From positions 447,508 through 511,507 of the forward strand of contig MNCI01005867.1 of NCBI GenBank assembly GCA_015680685.1: DNA of 64,000 nt. Reading direction: 5' to 3'. Positions 54,360 through 64,000 of this stretch are shown one piece after another. Positions within the stretch are counted from its first letter, which is position 1, and each line of letters starts with the position of its first letter. The position numbers and the translations under genes were made by a program. Under the pieces are notes generated by a model. It did no database searches. It was not told where the DNA came from and saw only the letters and a program-made list of their open reading frames with translations. Origin of the DNA: Gnetum montanum. Taxonomy: Eukaryota; Streptophyta; Gnetopsida; Gnetales; Gnetaceae.

Positions 54360-56290
54360 TACCCCCATAACTAAATGAAAACTCATCCTCAAGTACAGAA
54401 GAAGAGGAACAAGTTCTTTACAAAATATATTAGGGGGGTGTTGACTTATTTGACTGACATGCAGAGTGACACAGAGAAAACAGACAAATACAAAAGTGCC
54501 TGAGCATACAATATTACAATTATGTACAAAATTGGTGTTCATGACAATTAGGAAAGAACACCAATGGATCTAGAGAACATCCAACCCCTCTTGGCAACAG
54601 AAGAATGAGGGAGAGGTAGAAGAGATCCAACGGTCATGAAAAATCTCTCGTGAGTGATATAGTTGCATCCTCCTTGGTGACGACAGTCCTGCTTCCAGTC
54701 CATGCTTCCCACTGCAATCACAACAAAACCAAGGATTAGTATATATAGTACATATATAATGGCTGAATACCTTGTCTCGTCAATGATTTTATCTAGCCAA
54801 GTTGTGATTGCGATAGATTGATTGCTTGATATTGTTAGTGGAAAGATTGATGAATAGGTTAAATAAGAGAAGTGATCCATACAATTCAGAAAAAGCTTGA
54901 CACAAGGAGTAGTGGAAAGAGGGTATTCACAACAATAAAAAGGACTTCATTATAAACAGTTGTGAAGGTGCATACAATTTGGATGACATGGATGGGGTCA
55001 ATAAAAAGAATTTGATTGTAACAATATCTAAGGGTAAAGAACTTAACTTAACCAAACCAAAAGATATGCAAGTGGGTTCTTCCCAAAGCAGGCACAGGCC
55101 TTTTATGCCCTTGCATAACTTCAAACCAAGGAGTCCGTGGGCTTCATGGATGATTAATGATTACGAAAAGTTAAGTGTAAAAACTCGAAAGTAACTGATT
55201 GAGAAACCCAACACATCAAACTAGAACACTGAATAAAAACATGAAACCGATAGTGAGGTGAGATATATAAAGCATAGATGGATGACAGAGAAAGTGGAAT
55301 GGAGTTCCTAATTATGGTCACATGCAGCCTCTTGTAAAGTTTGTAATTAATTGACTTGGTAGGATCCTTCCTTAATCCAGATGAAAACCAACCACTTTCA
55401 GTGACTTCGCATCAACATTCTAAGACAAGTCCATCCCTTGAAATACAAGAATGCTTCCACAAAACAACCACCATTCCAAATGGGAGAGAAGATAGGAAGT
55501 AAGAAAGGGCCTTAGTTAGAGGAGACAAGACAAGTCTCATAACCAGTGCTTGTAGCCCTTTTATTTGATCTAAGGGGTGTGCTTTGAATTCTGTTTTTTT
55601 TTTGTGATGAGGACCACACTATGCAAGGACTTATTTGACTTCCTATTGTGAAATGATGTGGAACAATGAGAAGCTTACGAGAACACTCTTGCACACATGA
55701 AAACAGAAAAGCACAAAGAACACCACATCCCTTTAAAGCCACACCCTGTCCAAACCTTTGATTCCTTCCCAATTCCAAAAACTACACAAGTTACCAATTT
55801 ATTAAAGTTGCATTAATGAAAAAGAGACCGCATGCTTCCAAAATAAGAAAAACCATAGAGTAAGTGGATGGGTGGATGATGTGGACTCATTGCCTGTGAC
55901 ATGAAAAGAAACCATGTCCTAGTCATCAATAACGACTATCAAAGTTAGAAACCAGACATCAACAATCAAATTACAAATAAAACATACCACCATCGAGTAA
56001 TGCATTACCATTGTACCTACCACCTTATTAGCAGAAAAAGTAAAGAAACACACCAAACATAAGCAAATATAACCATAAAAGAAAGTAAAAGAGTAGACAA
56101 TAGATATTGAAATATATTAATGATGGTGTAAAACAAAAACTAAGAAAAGACCAATAACCTTAAAAATACAAATATGTAAAACAAAAAAAAATGTAAAACA
56201 AAGAAGATGAAAATAAAAGGTTGTAAAACGAAAAATGTGTAAAATAAAAGAAATCAAAAACTAAGGAGCTACATAAAGTGTTAGTATGGG
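54360..56290 (-). other. Element G 3' region
   Basis: No large gene. An open minus-strand run (54548-54880) crosses the intron-like segment: after the acceptor it reads GSMDWKQDC, HQGGCNYITHERFFM and RGWMFSRS, a block conserved at DNA level with C and partly A. Purine patches lie near 55590 and TTTTTGTTTTACA-type repeats (reversed) at about 56110-56270. Confidence 0.65.
54712..54770 (-). other. Intron-like segment in element G 3' region (59 nt)
   Basis: Minus strand: GACAAG|GTATTC ... TATACTAATCC ... TTTTGTTGTGATTGCAG|TGGGAAG. This is the best preserved copy, with donor, TACTAAT branch-like motif and acceptor all near plant consensus. Confidence 0.6.
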
Positions 56291-57035
56291 TGGCCATCTC
56301 CTCCATGACTAAGTTGGAAGAGAGAGATCTAAAAAATTGAGCGTGATTGTCCATCTGATGAGGTGTTTGTTGCGTTGGTTGGCTTGGACTCATGGAAAAG
56401 TTTTACTTGTTGGATGTTAACTAGTTGTTTCTTATTTGGGCTGTCAGGTTTGTAGATGATCATGGCCCTAGATGGAAAAGTTTCATCTATGATGTAAGGT
56501 CCTTGCCACAATGTTTGGAATTTCGTTCATTGGGGTACATGTGTAGGATTCCAATAAAGAACCTTTTCTCTTGGTTGAAACATTACTTTTCTTATTCTGA
56601 GGTCATGGCATTTCTTGTTGAATGCCTTATGCATCTCGTTGAATGACATGGCCATTAACTAATTTTTGCCTAGCAAGTTGAGCCTCATTAATTTTTCTTT
56701 CTGTGCTAGGCTTAAATCTAGGTCAAGGTCACATACTATGGAGAGCATACGGAGCTCAGATTGGATGGGCAAAGTTGGTAGCTTTCCGTACACAAGCTCA
56801 TAGGGAGAATAACATATGGAAAGCTTCCATGTGGATCGATACGCCCAAAGAGCATCATTTAATTTAGTGCTCTAGTCCCTTCAATATTTGCTAATGGTAC
56901 GCGTTAAGATTTTTGTAATCTTCTTATTAGTGACTTCAGCTTGACCATTGGCTTGGGGGTGATATGGTGTTATGAGTTTATGTCTAACCCCCAAGCGTTG
57001 CATCAATTTTTGGAAAGTGGCACCTGTAAAATGAC
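56291..57035 (-). pseudogene. Element G integrase, C-terminal part
   Basis: The minus strand reads, from right to left, the [15 protein letters not shown]-like block (about 56930-56965), YSPYELVYGKLPTLPIQ-like sequence (about 56760-56810), and the open run 56329-56511 (WQGPYIIDETFPSRAMIIYK, NKKQLVNIQQVKLFHE). The family tail is near 56290. The gene is cut at 57035 by element H. Confidence 0.83.
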
Positions 57036-57202
57036 TTCAAGGCGAAAGGCCCTCTTATTTATAGGCTGGGATAGGCGGCTACGTAAACGGGGCCATGCCG
57101 ACGCAGGAAGGTTGCATCGACGGGGCCGCGTCGATGTGGCCGCGTATACGGAGCCCCGTATATGCGGCCTAGTCGATGCATCGACTATATAGCACTTCAC
57201 TA
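57036..57202 (-). repeat. Element H 3' LTR remnant
   Basis: AGGCCCTCTTATTTATAGG through CACTTCACTA corresponds to the U3-TATA end of the LTR at 61302-62214. The rest is deleted. It includes an imperfect copy of the U3 palindrome at 57142-57165. Confidence 0.85.
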
Positions 57203-57267
57203 TACCCCCACAACTGAGTAAAAACTCATCCTCGAGTCAAAGAAAGTGAGGAACAAGCTCAATTGAA

Positions 57268-57813
57268 TACACAGTGGATAGGTATGGGATTATTGACTGA
57301 CTAGAAATTTATTCATGCCGCAGTGGAGAATTAAACAAAATTTGGACACAAACACAAAAGACAAAACTTGTGGAACGCATGGGGTTCCCGGTAGTGGTGG
57401 CTCCTCCATGGGTGCCTTTCCTTTATCCTGTGCATCAGGCTTTTGAGATTGATACCATTGAAGAAGCACCTGACGTTTCTCCTCTTCTATTTGAGGATTA
57501 TGAGCCGTCCATGCTGATGTTCCAATGTTTGATGGTGTTGACACTTTTCATAGACACGGTAGCTGTGGGAACACTTGATTGGCCTTGACATGCCATGCCA
57601 CAAATAGCCGTTGTTCCTCTTCATAGGCTTGGGCCCTGACCTCTCCTCCCTTTGCTTAGATAGATTATGCAGTAATAGGAGTTTCATGATGGATGCTAAA
57701 TGATGGACTTCTGATCTGCATGTTTTGAATGAGGCCCTCGGCCTCTGCCTTCCCTAGGTCATTCGGTTGCATCGTGAGAAGGTCCTCCTTGTTGTCTTCT
57801 TTTAGGGGCCCAT
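57268..57813 (-). pseudogene. Vestigial 3' accessory ORF of element H
   Basis: One minus-strand frame starting right after the intron-like segment reads DGPLKEDNKEDLLTMQPNDL, KAEAEGLIQNMQ, GGEVRAQAYEEEQRLFVAWH, EEEKRQVLLQWYQSQKPDA and GKAPMEEPPLPGTP, with only four stops over about 180 codons. It is charged and Gln/Glu-rich and does not resemble Gag or Pol. It sits at the same place as D's accessory ORF, but I see no clear sequence similarity to it. Confidence 0.45.
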
Positions 57814-57876
57814 CTATAATCACACAAAGATTAATTATTAGTAAGGTTATTTGAAAAAAGTTCAATGATTTCATAC
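57814..57876 (-). other. Intron-like segment in element H 3' region (63 nt)
   Basis: Minus strand: GAGTAAG|GTATGA ... CCTTACTAATAAT ... TTTGTGTGATTATAG|ATGGG. Same layout as in the other elements. Confidence 0.58.
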
Positions 57877-58540
57877 CTTACTCATTGCCTTTAATAAATG
57901 TTGAATTCTTTGCTTAGTGTGATTTTAGAGTTAGAAATTTGTCAAGGAAGTTGCCCCAAAAGTTGAATGTCGAACCTGGTTTTGAGGAACATTTGATAAC
58001 ATAATGACAAAGGAAAGAATAGATTTGGCAATGAAATACTCAGAGGATATAAGATGATGTGGTGGTGTGCAACAAGTACAAATTACAAAAGTCACGCAAG
58101 TGGGTCCTCCCCAAAGTAGGTTCCAACCTCTATGCCCTTGCGTAACCACACCTTAAGATGTCCATAGGCATTAGAAGGGTTAAATGTAATCTATGTCAAT
58201 GCAAAAAAACACACACATGTTAATGCCACCATGATGAGATATGAATTCAATGCTATACAAGACATGAGTCACAAATACATGAACAGCGAGATAGAATGAA
58301 TTGGAGAAGGGATTGCAGAGATTGGGACGTGAGGTAACTGACTCAGGGCACAATGAATCCTACGTGTAAAGCATGATTAAGGTGTCATTAACCCGTCATT
58401 CCAAGATCAGGACCAAGCCCATTCCTCTAAATAGTGACATCACATTGTTTCATCTCATGATGAGCAACTATGAGAATACCACAACAACAAGGCGTACGAG
58501 CACTTGGCGTTTTGTTCAAGGGAGGAATGACTTTTGTTTT

Positions 58541-58613
58541 GTGGCACTTTGTTTTTCTTCTTTTTTTCTCTTTCTTTTTCTCTCTTTCTTTTTCTCTCTT
58601 TCTTTTTTTGAAT
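58541..58613 (-). repeat. Polypurine (minus strand) low-complexity tract
   Basis: Plus strand is TTTTTCTCTTTC repeated; on the element strand it is a GAAAGAGAAAAA tract. E has an A/G-rich tract at a similar relative position (27140-27225). The Lys/Glu-rich frames it creates are not taken as genes. Confidence 0.8.
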
Positions 58614-59257
58614 ACTGAATCTAAAGAAGCCACCAACCATCATACATGGGTGCATGTCTTTCTAGTGGGACCCCCTAGAACAACATTGGATTTTTGAGTG
58701 CCCTTTTGATTACTCTTACTCCCATTTTTCATTAGATCTACAAGGAGCTTAGTACAACCACGTTGCATGATAACTCCCACATACGTCACCAAAGAGAATC
58801 CACAAGTCCCCTTAATGTCACACCCTAATCATTCCCTCTTAGTCCATCCTTCTTCATTCTAGGTACAATGAACACAAAATTAATTTTAAGTTTGAAGAAT
58901 GTCAAGAATATCATTGTACCCTCAAACAAAACCTCTTATTTGTAGAATAAATGAGTGGGTGCAATGGGCTCACTATCCAAATAATTGATTGTCGAGACTT
59001 GATAACATAGAACACACCTCAACCAATGATCCACATGAGTGTTTTCTTCGTAGATGAGATTACTTACAAAAAGATAAAACAATAAATTAAAAGGTGAAAA
59101 ACTGGAAAACAAAAAGTTGAAAAATTAAAGAAACAACAAAGCATTTATTAATTCTATGTTGTTAGAATGGAGGGTACCCCCCATAACTAAACAGTTGAGC
59201 ATGGCTAGAATTAATAAATGAAAGGTTGGGATCCTTGCATGTTGGAAGTATTGGGAC

Positions 59258-61156
59258 CTAGTCATACTTACCCCATTGGGGTTCACACACTTGATTAGGG
59301 TTGACATAGTGGGGCAAGTTATAAGATGTGGTTAATTTATAAGGAGTTGACCCACTATGGTACTTGTAACCGTAAGATGGTATGCAAGGATCAACATGTC
59401 TCCCCATGTGGCAATATTCATTGGGCCCCATGGTTGTTGGAGTATTGAGTGGTGGCCTTGATAAGGTAACATGAGGCATTGGGTTCGAAGAGGAAGATGC
59501 ACTACAGTGTTGGATTTGTGCTGAGTTGGCGGATGCAATGGTTTCTGAATTGTGGTGTCCCTTTCGACGGTCACGTCTAAAGAAGGGATGCCTTCGATGT
59601 TGTGAAGGACCTCCACTGTTGTTGACAGTAGCAGCATCAGTAACGTTTGTGGGTTGGTGCTGTGGTGCAAAATCTTCTGGCATAGCTAGTGGTGATGTAG
59701 GAGGAGGTGAATTATGAGAATATTGAGGTTGAGGAGAAGTGTAAGGCACATGAGGTGGTGATTTTGTTGGAGAGGACATGGATGGATAGTATTCGGGAGA
59801 ATGATAACGATGAGGTGAGGTAGAGGATGCTGATCTTGTTGGAGAAACAGGGTGTTGAACATAATAAGCATTTGGCACTGAGACATATGAAGGGTATGGT
59901 CCAGTTGGCGGTGGCCTCCCCCACGACTGAGGTTTTTTCCACTGTTGTTAGACACAGTATTTTTGTACAAACTTTGGATGTAACATTCCTCCCTAATGCT
60001 TATGTAAATGTGACAAAATTGGACATTGGCCTTTGGGGTGATCATACAGACAAACGTTACATTGATACGTATGATTGGTAATTGAGTTCTTATCCCTATT
60101 CTCTTCTACCCTTTGTTTCGATTGTCGTGTGGTGTCCTGTCCTGTTTCTCGATTTGGCATAGGTTTTCCTCTAATAATGTTGGCATATTCTCCACATATT
60201 TCATGTACCCAGTCCATCATCTTATTGATCTTTGCCTCAATTTCATCTAGTGATTGTAGGATTGGCAAAGATGATTCCACCTCCTTGAAGTGAGTTGATT
60301 TCTCCTCTTCATGGTCATGGACCTTGGTTAAGTTGAGATTTTGTTCCTGTTGAGAACTTTCAACATTCTCCCATTTGGCTCTCTCTCCTTCTTCTTTTGC
60401 TAATCACTTAATAAGCTTTTGGAGTTGATGGGTTCGTAGCTCATATAGTTGACCTTAGGCATACATCCCTAGGGTCTCCCTTATTTCATTACGGAGCCCA
60501 TCTATGATATGGTACATTAGCCTCTCCTCGGAGAACCCATGGCCTGGGCAGTTGTTTAACAGTGAATAATATCTTTCTAAGGCCATGTCCAAGGGTTCAT
60601 GTTGTGCTTATTTCCATCCTTGGATTTGTTTCCTCAAGGTTGACACTCTTGCGTAGGTTTGATATTTTTCGTTAAAGACTTCTACCATTTTTGACTAACG
60701 TCATATTGAATTTGGTTTTAATGATCTATACCATACTTTTGCTTGGTCAACGAGTGTCATAGGGAAGAGCTTAAGTTTTTGCCAATTATCAATGTTATTC
60801 CATGTGCAAGCATCGTAGAAGGCTTGTAAATGTTGATGCGGATCTAAGTCATAGCCTCCTAAAAATTTTGGAAAGTTGTTTAAATCGAGCCTGGGTAGAC
60901 GGCTCTCTTTACGATGCCTACGGGAGATTCGAACAGCCTCCTGTATTTGCATTAAGCTTGTAGTGGCTAGTGGGGGTTCATCATCATCTTGTAAGTTATA
61001 CCTTCATGTGTTGGGATGATGTTGCTTTCGTTCATGTTTATAAGAAACCCCCACTTCAGGTTGTGTACTCCAATCTTCATCATCATATAGTTCGTTGGTT
61101 CTCCAATGAACTTCCTCACTAAGTGTGGCATTATTGTAATCTTATAGGAGAGGCAT
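59258..61156 (-). pseudogene. Element H gag, one frame with a few stops
   Basis: About 632 codons in a single minus-strand frame from ATG at 61154-61156, with roughly ten in-frame stops and no frameshift. Segments: EEVHWRTNELYDD near the start; MQIQEAVRISRRHRK and LDLNNFPKFLGGYDLD (about 60870-60950); WQKLKLFPMTLVDQAKVWYR; YYSLLNNCPGHGF; EIEAKINKMMDWVHEI; zinc-knuckle-like CNVCLYDHPKGQC (about 60015-60055); and a Pro/Ser/His-rich tail open at 59258-59878, ending PQWGKYD with its own stop. There is no protease after it. It is the same family as the other Gags but clearly diverged. Confidence 0.85.
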
Positions 61157-61282
61157 TGTTGTAAAACTGTGTGTGAATTTAGATGTGACTTTTTTTTATA
61201 ATTGTTTCTTGCTAAAAAGATGTATTGTTAATTTCTATACAGCGACCTTGTATGATATAACTAATCTAGATAACTAGCACCA

Positions 61283-61300
61283 TCCCCAGCAACGGCGCTA
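61283..61300 (-). other. Element H primer-binding site
   Basis: TCCCCAGCAACGGCGCTA is the reverse complement of the tRNA-Asp PBS with two changes, one base from the LTR. Confidence 0.93.
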
Positions 61301-61301
61301 A

Positions 61302-62214
61302 TGATGAGCGACTAGGTACCCCTACACCCAACCATACGAATCATGAGCGTTCACGCGCGACTCAGTCGAAATCCGCAAACTGTAAGCACTTAACATACAC
61401 CAAACTTCTAACCAGTGAAACCTTGGGTTAGAATGGTTGTTGTCATCCTAATCTCACTTGTGAAGTTCTGTTTACGATGGTTAAGTGAGACTAAGGCTAA
61501 TGATTTTTATATCTTTTTAATTATCTTTTCGGCGACTAATTATCTTGGAAAATAAGGATAGACTATTAATTAATCTAAAATTATCTTAATCTAAATCTTA
61601 ACTACTCCTAACATAAGTATTTGGTCCCATCTTCCGAGCACGTTCTAAGCATCTCCTAACACTTCTGGGTTACCAGACGTTAAACGTCAATGGGCTTACC
61701 AAGTGTTTGGATTATGTTCGAGATGGTCATACTTATGGCCTTAACGAACTATGAATGAACAATAGAAATTGAAATTACAATAACGAAAATTTAAGTAATT
61801 AACAAGTAACTAATAAAGCATAAACATATTAAACTATTAATTGCATAAAATAACTAAGTCCAAATGCTGCAAGGATTGCTTGAATAGTTTGTCTTTATTG
61901 CCGTCACGCCAATGGGCTTAGATACATCAATGCTCAAATAAAGAGCCGATCACTTTTCTTACACCTGCTACGGGCACTTGGAAAATATTCTATCTCCTGC
62001 GGGAACAAACTGCAAGAGGTTCGCTACAACTACTCAAAAGATGCCTAAATGAGGTAGAAGGCCCTCTTATTTATAGGTCGAGATAAGCGGCTACGTAAAC
62101 AGGGCCATGTCGATGCAGGAAGGTTGCATCGACAGGGTTGCATCGATGCGGCCGCGTATACGGGGCCCCGTATACGCAGCCTCGTTGATGCATTGACTAT
62201 ATAGTGCTTCATCA
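61302..62214 (-). repeat. Element H 5' LTR (913 bp)
   Basis: TGATGAGCGACTAGG through GCTTCATCA. Near its right (U3) end lie TATA (reversed, about 62070) and repeats of GCATCGA and GGGCC motifs. U5 pairs ATAAGTAT (61613-61620) with ATACTTAT (61729-61736), and CCATCT (61627-61632) with AGATGG (61721-61726). Confidence 0.94.
62154..62177. repeat. Perfect 24-bp palindrome in U3 of element H
   Basis: Arms GCGTATACGGGG and CCCCGTATACGC meet without a spacer, about 85 bp upstream of the reversed TATA. The 3' LTR remnant has the same palindrome with two mismatches. Confidence 0.85.
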
Positions 62215-62625
62215 ATAAGGTACACGAAACCTATTTATGATGTTTTGTTATACAAACCGAGCAGCAGTGGTGGATATATAGTCAGTGACAACTGTTGCTT
62301 CTGTCCACTTGGTACAATAGTCAACCACTCCGACCGGTAGTGTGTTTAATTCAAGGGGCTCTTATTTAAAATTGTCAAGAATTTCCAACTCATCCCAATT
62401 AACATCATCATTTGCTCCTTTAGAGAGCTAGTGGTGAACTTACTTGAGTTTATCCATATTTGCAATGTACTTGTACATTAGGCCCTCAGTCGGTTCTATG
62501 CATAATGTACTACTGCTCGTATCAATTGTTAGCCATTGGGTGCCCTCTTGTTTTGTGGCTGCTATGTATAAACATCTTTGGATCTCAGCTTCTGGTGCAC
62601 ATTGCTTGTATGTAGAGATAGATGT
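62215..62625 (-). pseudogene. Element G integrase start joined to the protease-RT linker (internal deletion)
   Basis: From 62215 to about 62325 the minus strand reads integrase (FVxQNIINRFRVPY and VDYCTKWTEATVVTD-like). At about 62325-62335 the sequence changes to the linker before RT (NWDELEILDNFK, about 62375-62410), continuing with CMEPTEGLMYKYIANMDKLK-like residues to 62625. RT, RNase H and the integrase zinc-binding domain are therefore missing from G. Confidence 0.78.
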
Positions 62626-63100
62626 TTACTTTACTAACCATAACTTCTGCACACAATGGCACCCTAAATCACTACATGCGATACATGGAACTCTCTTCTT
62701 CTTGATCTTTCCAAACTCATTTTCTTTTGATATCTCCAAGGAAAGATCTCTAATGTTTATTTTGGCATCAATAGTACTTAGCCATGCCCTTCCCATGATG
62801 ATTGGAAAGTCCCCATTGTAGTTCTCCACTTTAATTACTAGGAAATCAACTGGATGTGACCACCCACAAATGGTGGTGACGATGTCTTCAACTAGTCCTA
62901 ATGAAACAGTGATGGACTGGTTCACTAGTTCCAACTGAATGTTGCTCTTCTTCAAAGGAGGAAGGTTCCACATTGTGTACATCTCATGCGAGATTAAATT
63001 AACACTAGAACCAGAATCCAAAAGAGCTTTGCCAGGCTCATTCCCAGCAATTTGTAAGTAAACTAGGGAACTCCTAGGATTAGCTAATTTTTTGGGTAGG
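62626..63100 (-). pseudogene. Element G retropepsin, domain intact
   Basis: A minus-strand open run (62626-63021, extending upstream without stop to about 63058) reads KALLDSGSSVNLIS, MYTMWNLPPLKKSNIQ, LVNQSITVSLGLVEDI, GDFPIIMGRAWLSTIDAK and EFGKIKKKRVPCI. The catalytic Asp-Ser-Gly is present. It is the only protease besides E's that looks catalytically competent, though Gag upstream is broken by stops. Confidence 0.85.
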
Positions 63101-64000
63101 TTACCAGCTCAAATCTAATCAAATACAACATGTGTCAGCATTACAGTATGGATTCGAGAGGAATTTTGGTTTGAAGGGGACTCAGATTAAAAAGAAATAG
63201 AGGAAGGTGGAGGAGCAGGGTTACCAACCACTGATGTATTCAAGATCTTTGGTGGATTGCGGGGTTGGAAGAAGGGTCTTTTCTTTGTTCATGGTTCTAA
63301 CCTATCGGATGGGTTAACCGATTGCAGGTTAACTATCCTTGTAGCATTCCTTTGCTGTGGTTGTGCAAGCAATTCACCCTGCAGGGATGGAGCAAGTCGT
63401 AGTTGTGCAAGAGGTGGAGGAATAAGTGTAGGGATAGAAGGTACATGAGGATAGTAGGTGGTATCCCTCCTTGGATAGGGTGATTGATATATTTCATGAG
63501 GGTAGTGGTGAGACTAGTAAGCAGCAATATGACTAGATGAGTTCCTTGGAGATGAAGGTTGCTGAACATAATAACCATAGGGATCTGGTTGCTGATAAGG
63601 GTATTGCTATCTTGGAGGTGGCAATGCCCACGATTGTGGTTGTTCCCACTACTGATATACTTCGTAAGGTTGCAAAGGAGTTTCACTTAGATAGTATTGC
63701 TATGGTTGGTGGAACTGTCAAGGATTGCCTTGTGGATAAGGCAATATTTTGGGTGTTTGCCTTTGTGCAAGTCGTGGATGTAAGGCATACACCCTAGATT
63801 CCTACAAGTGTAATATAATTGGGCAACAGCCCTTAGGATGTTCATATTGGGAAACATCACACCCACCATCATCATCTGAATCACTATCTGCAACCATCTT
63901 ACCTTTACCTTTAGATATGGCACGTTCAGTCTTCTTACATCTCTGACGCTCTCATTCACCACTTTTCTCCTTGGACTCTTTAGTAATTTTTAAAATAGCT
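63101..64000 (-). pseudogene. Element G gag C-terminal part, running off the window
   Basis: The minus strand reads the Pro/Gln/Tyr-rich linker (SLQGELLAQPQQ, YPYQQPDPYGYYVQQP, LPYPQGNP) and the zinc-knuckle block at about 63830-63870. The second Cys is Ser here (CDVSQYEHPKGCC). Upstream come GKGKMVADSDSDDDGG and SKEKSGE up to the edge. About eight stops are present. The Gag core is outside the window. Confidence 0.8.

Larger units (their letters stand above)
53555..57035 (-). mobile_element. Element G, left part (3' LTR, 3' region, integrase end)
   Basis: Minus-strand Ty3/gypsy element whose 3' LTR is at the left. Its integrase is interrupted near 57035 by element H and resumes at 62215. 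It continues past the right edge of the window. The flank CTCAT (53550-53554) is the candidate left target duplication. Confidence 0.9.
57036..62214 (-). mobile_element. Element H: gag-only Ty3/gypsy element inserted in G integrase
   Basis: Reading leftwards: complete 5' LTR (61302-62214), well preserved PBS, leader, gag, then directly a 2-kb 3' region, PPT and a remnant of the 3' LTR (57036-57202). No protease, RT, RNase H or integrase sequence lies between gag and the 3' region. The left part of the 3' LTR and about 15-20 bp of G were lost, so no duplication is seen. PBS and LTR are less decayed than in A-D, so H is younger than those. Confidence 0.9.

Noticed and set aside
57003-57200. Arg-rich frames over 57003-57200 on both strands
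   Set aside because: They fall in the CG-rich palindromic U3 remnant of element H and are not conserved in the complete LTR.
58427-58655. Lys/Glu/Arg-rich open frames on the minus strand
   Set aside because: They are the translation of a GAAAGAGAAAAA low-complexity tract in element H's 3' region; no domain and no conservation as protein.

Overview
The window is repeat-only DNA of a land plant with a large, retrotransposon-bloated genome, probably a seed plant. I cannot name the species. I find no convincing host gene, tRNA, rRNA or CRISPR array. Almost every base belongs to a nest of Ty3/gypsy LTR retrotransposons of one Athila/Tat-like (OTA) lineage. They share LTRs of about 0.8-1.1 kb ending TGATGAG...CTCATCA, a primer-binding site complementary to the 3' end of plant tRNA-Asp (TGGCGCCGTTGCCGGGGA in the best copy), a polypurine tract CATGGGGGTA, and the order gag, protease, RT, RNase H, integrase, followed by a long 3' region. 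One LINE fragment and one unrelated insertion are also present.

Layout. Element A (+, 1-9283) has inserted into element B (minus; 9284-16036 and 49289-50047). B also carries a minus-strand solo LTR (11757-12623). Element D (+, 16037-49283) sits in B's 5' LTR with target-site duplication GTGGG. Element C (minus, 16614-35510) sits in D's 5' LTR with duplication ATTAG. The young element E (+, 21974 to about 30824) sits in C's RT gene. To the right are a collapsed element F (about 50303-51809), a LINE remnant (51810-53554), and element G (minus, 53555-57035 and 62215-64000), which holds element H (minus, about 57036-62214). The insertion order inferred from interruption is B, then D, C and E.

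Only E has an intact large gene: an open Gag-protease frame of about 1114 codons fused directly to the last residues of pol, with RT, RNase H and integrase deleted. H is also gag-only, and G has lost RT, RNase H and part of integrase. Such elements would need pol supplied in trans. E is followed by a second copy of the same family that shares the middle LTR and is cut off in gag.

Three architectural features recur and are the most interesting content. (1) A stem-loop module in the U5 part of the LTR keeps its pairing although the stem sequences differ between copies, and in E it is expanded to four tandem modules. (2) A 59-63 nt intron-like segment (donor AAG|GTA, CTAAT branch-like motif, TTGCAG-type acceptor) lies in the 3' region of all six elements whose 3' region is visible. 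In D it directly precedes a long accessory reading frame resembling the 'putative plant transposon protein' family, with a U3-like TATA region upstream. (3) U3 regions carry lineage-specific palindromes or short arrays just upstream of TATA, including perfect 24-bp palindromes in E and H.
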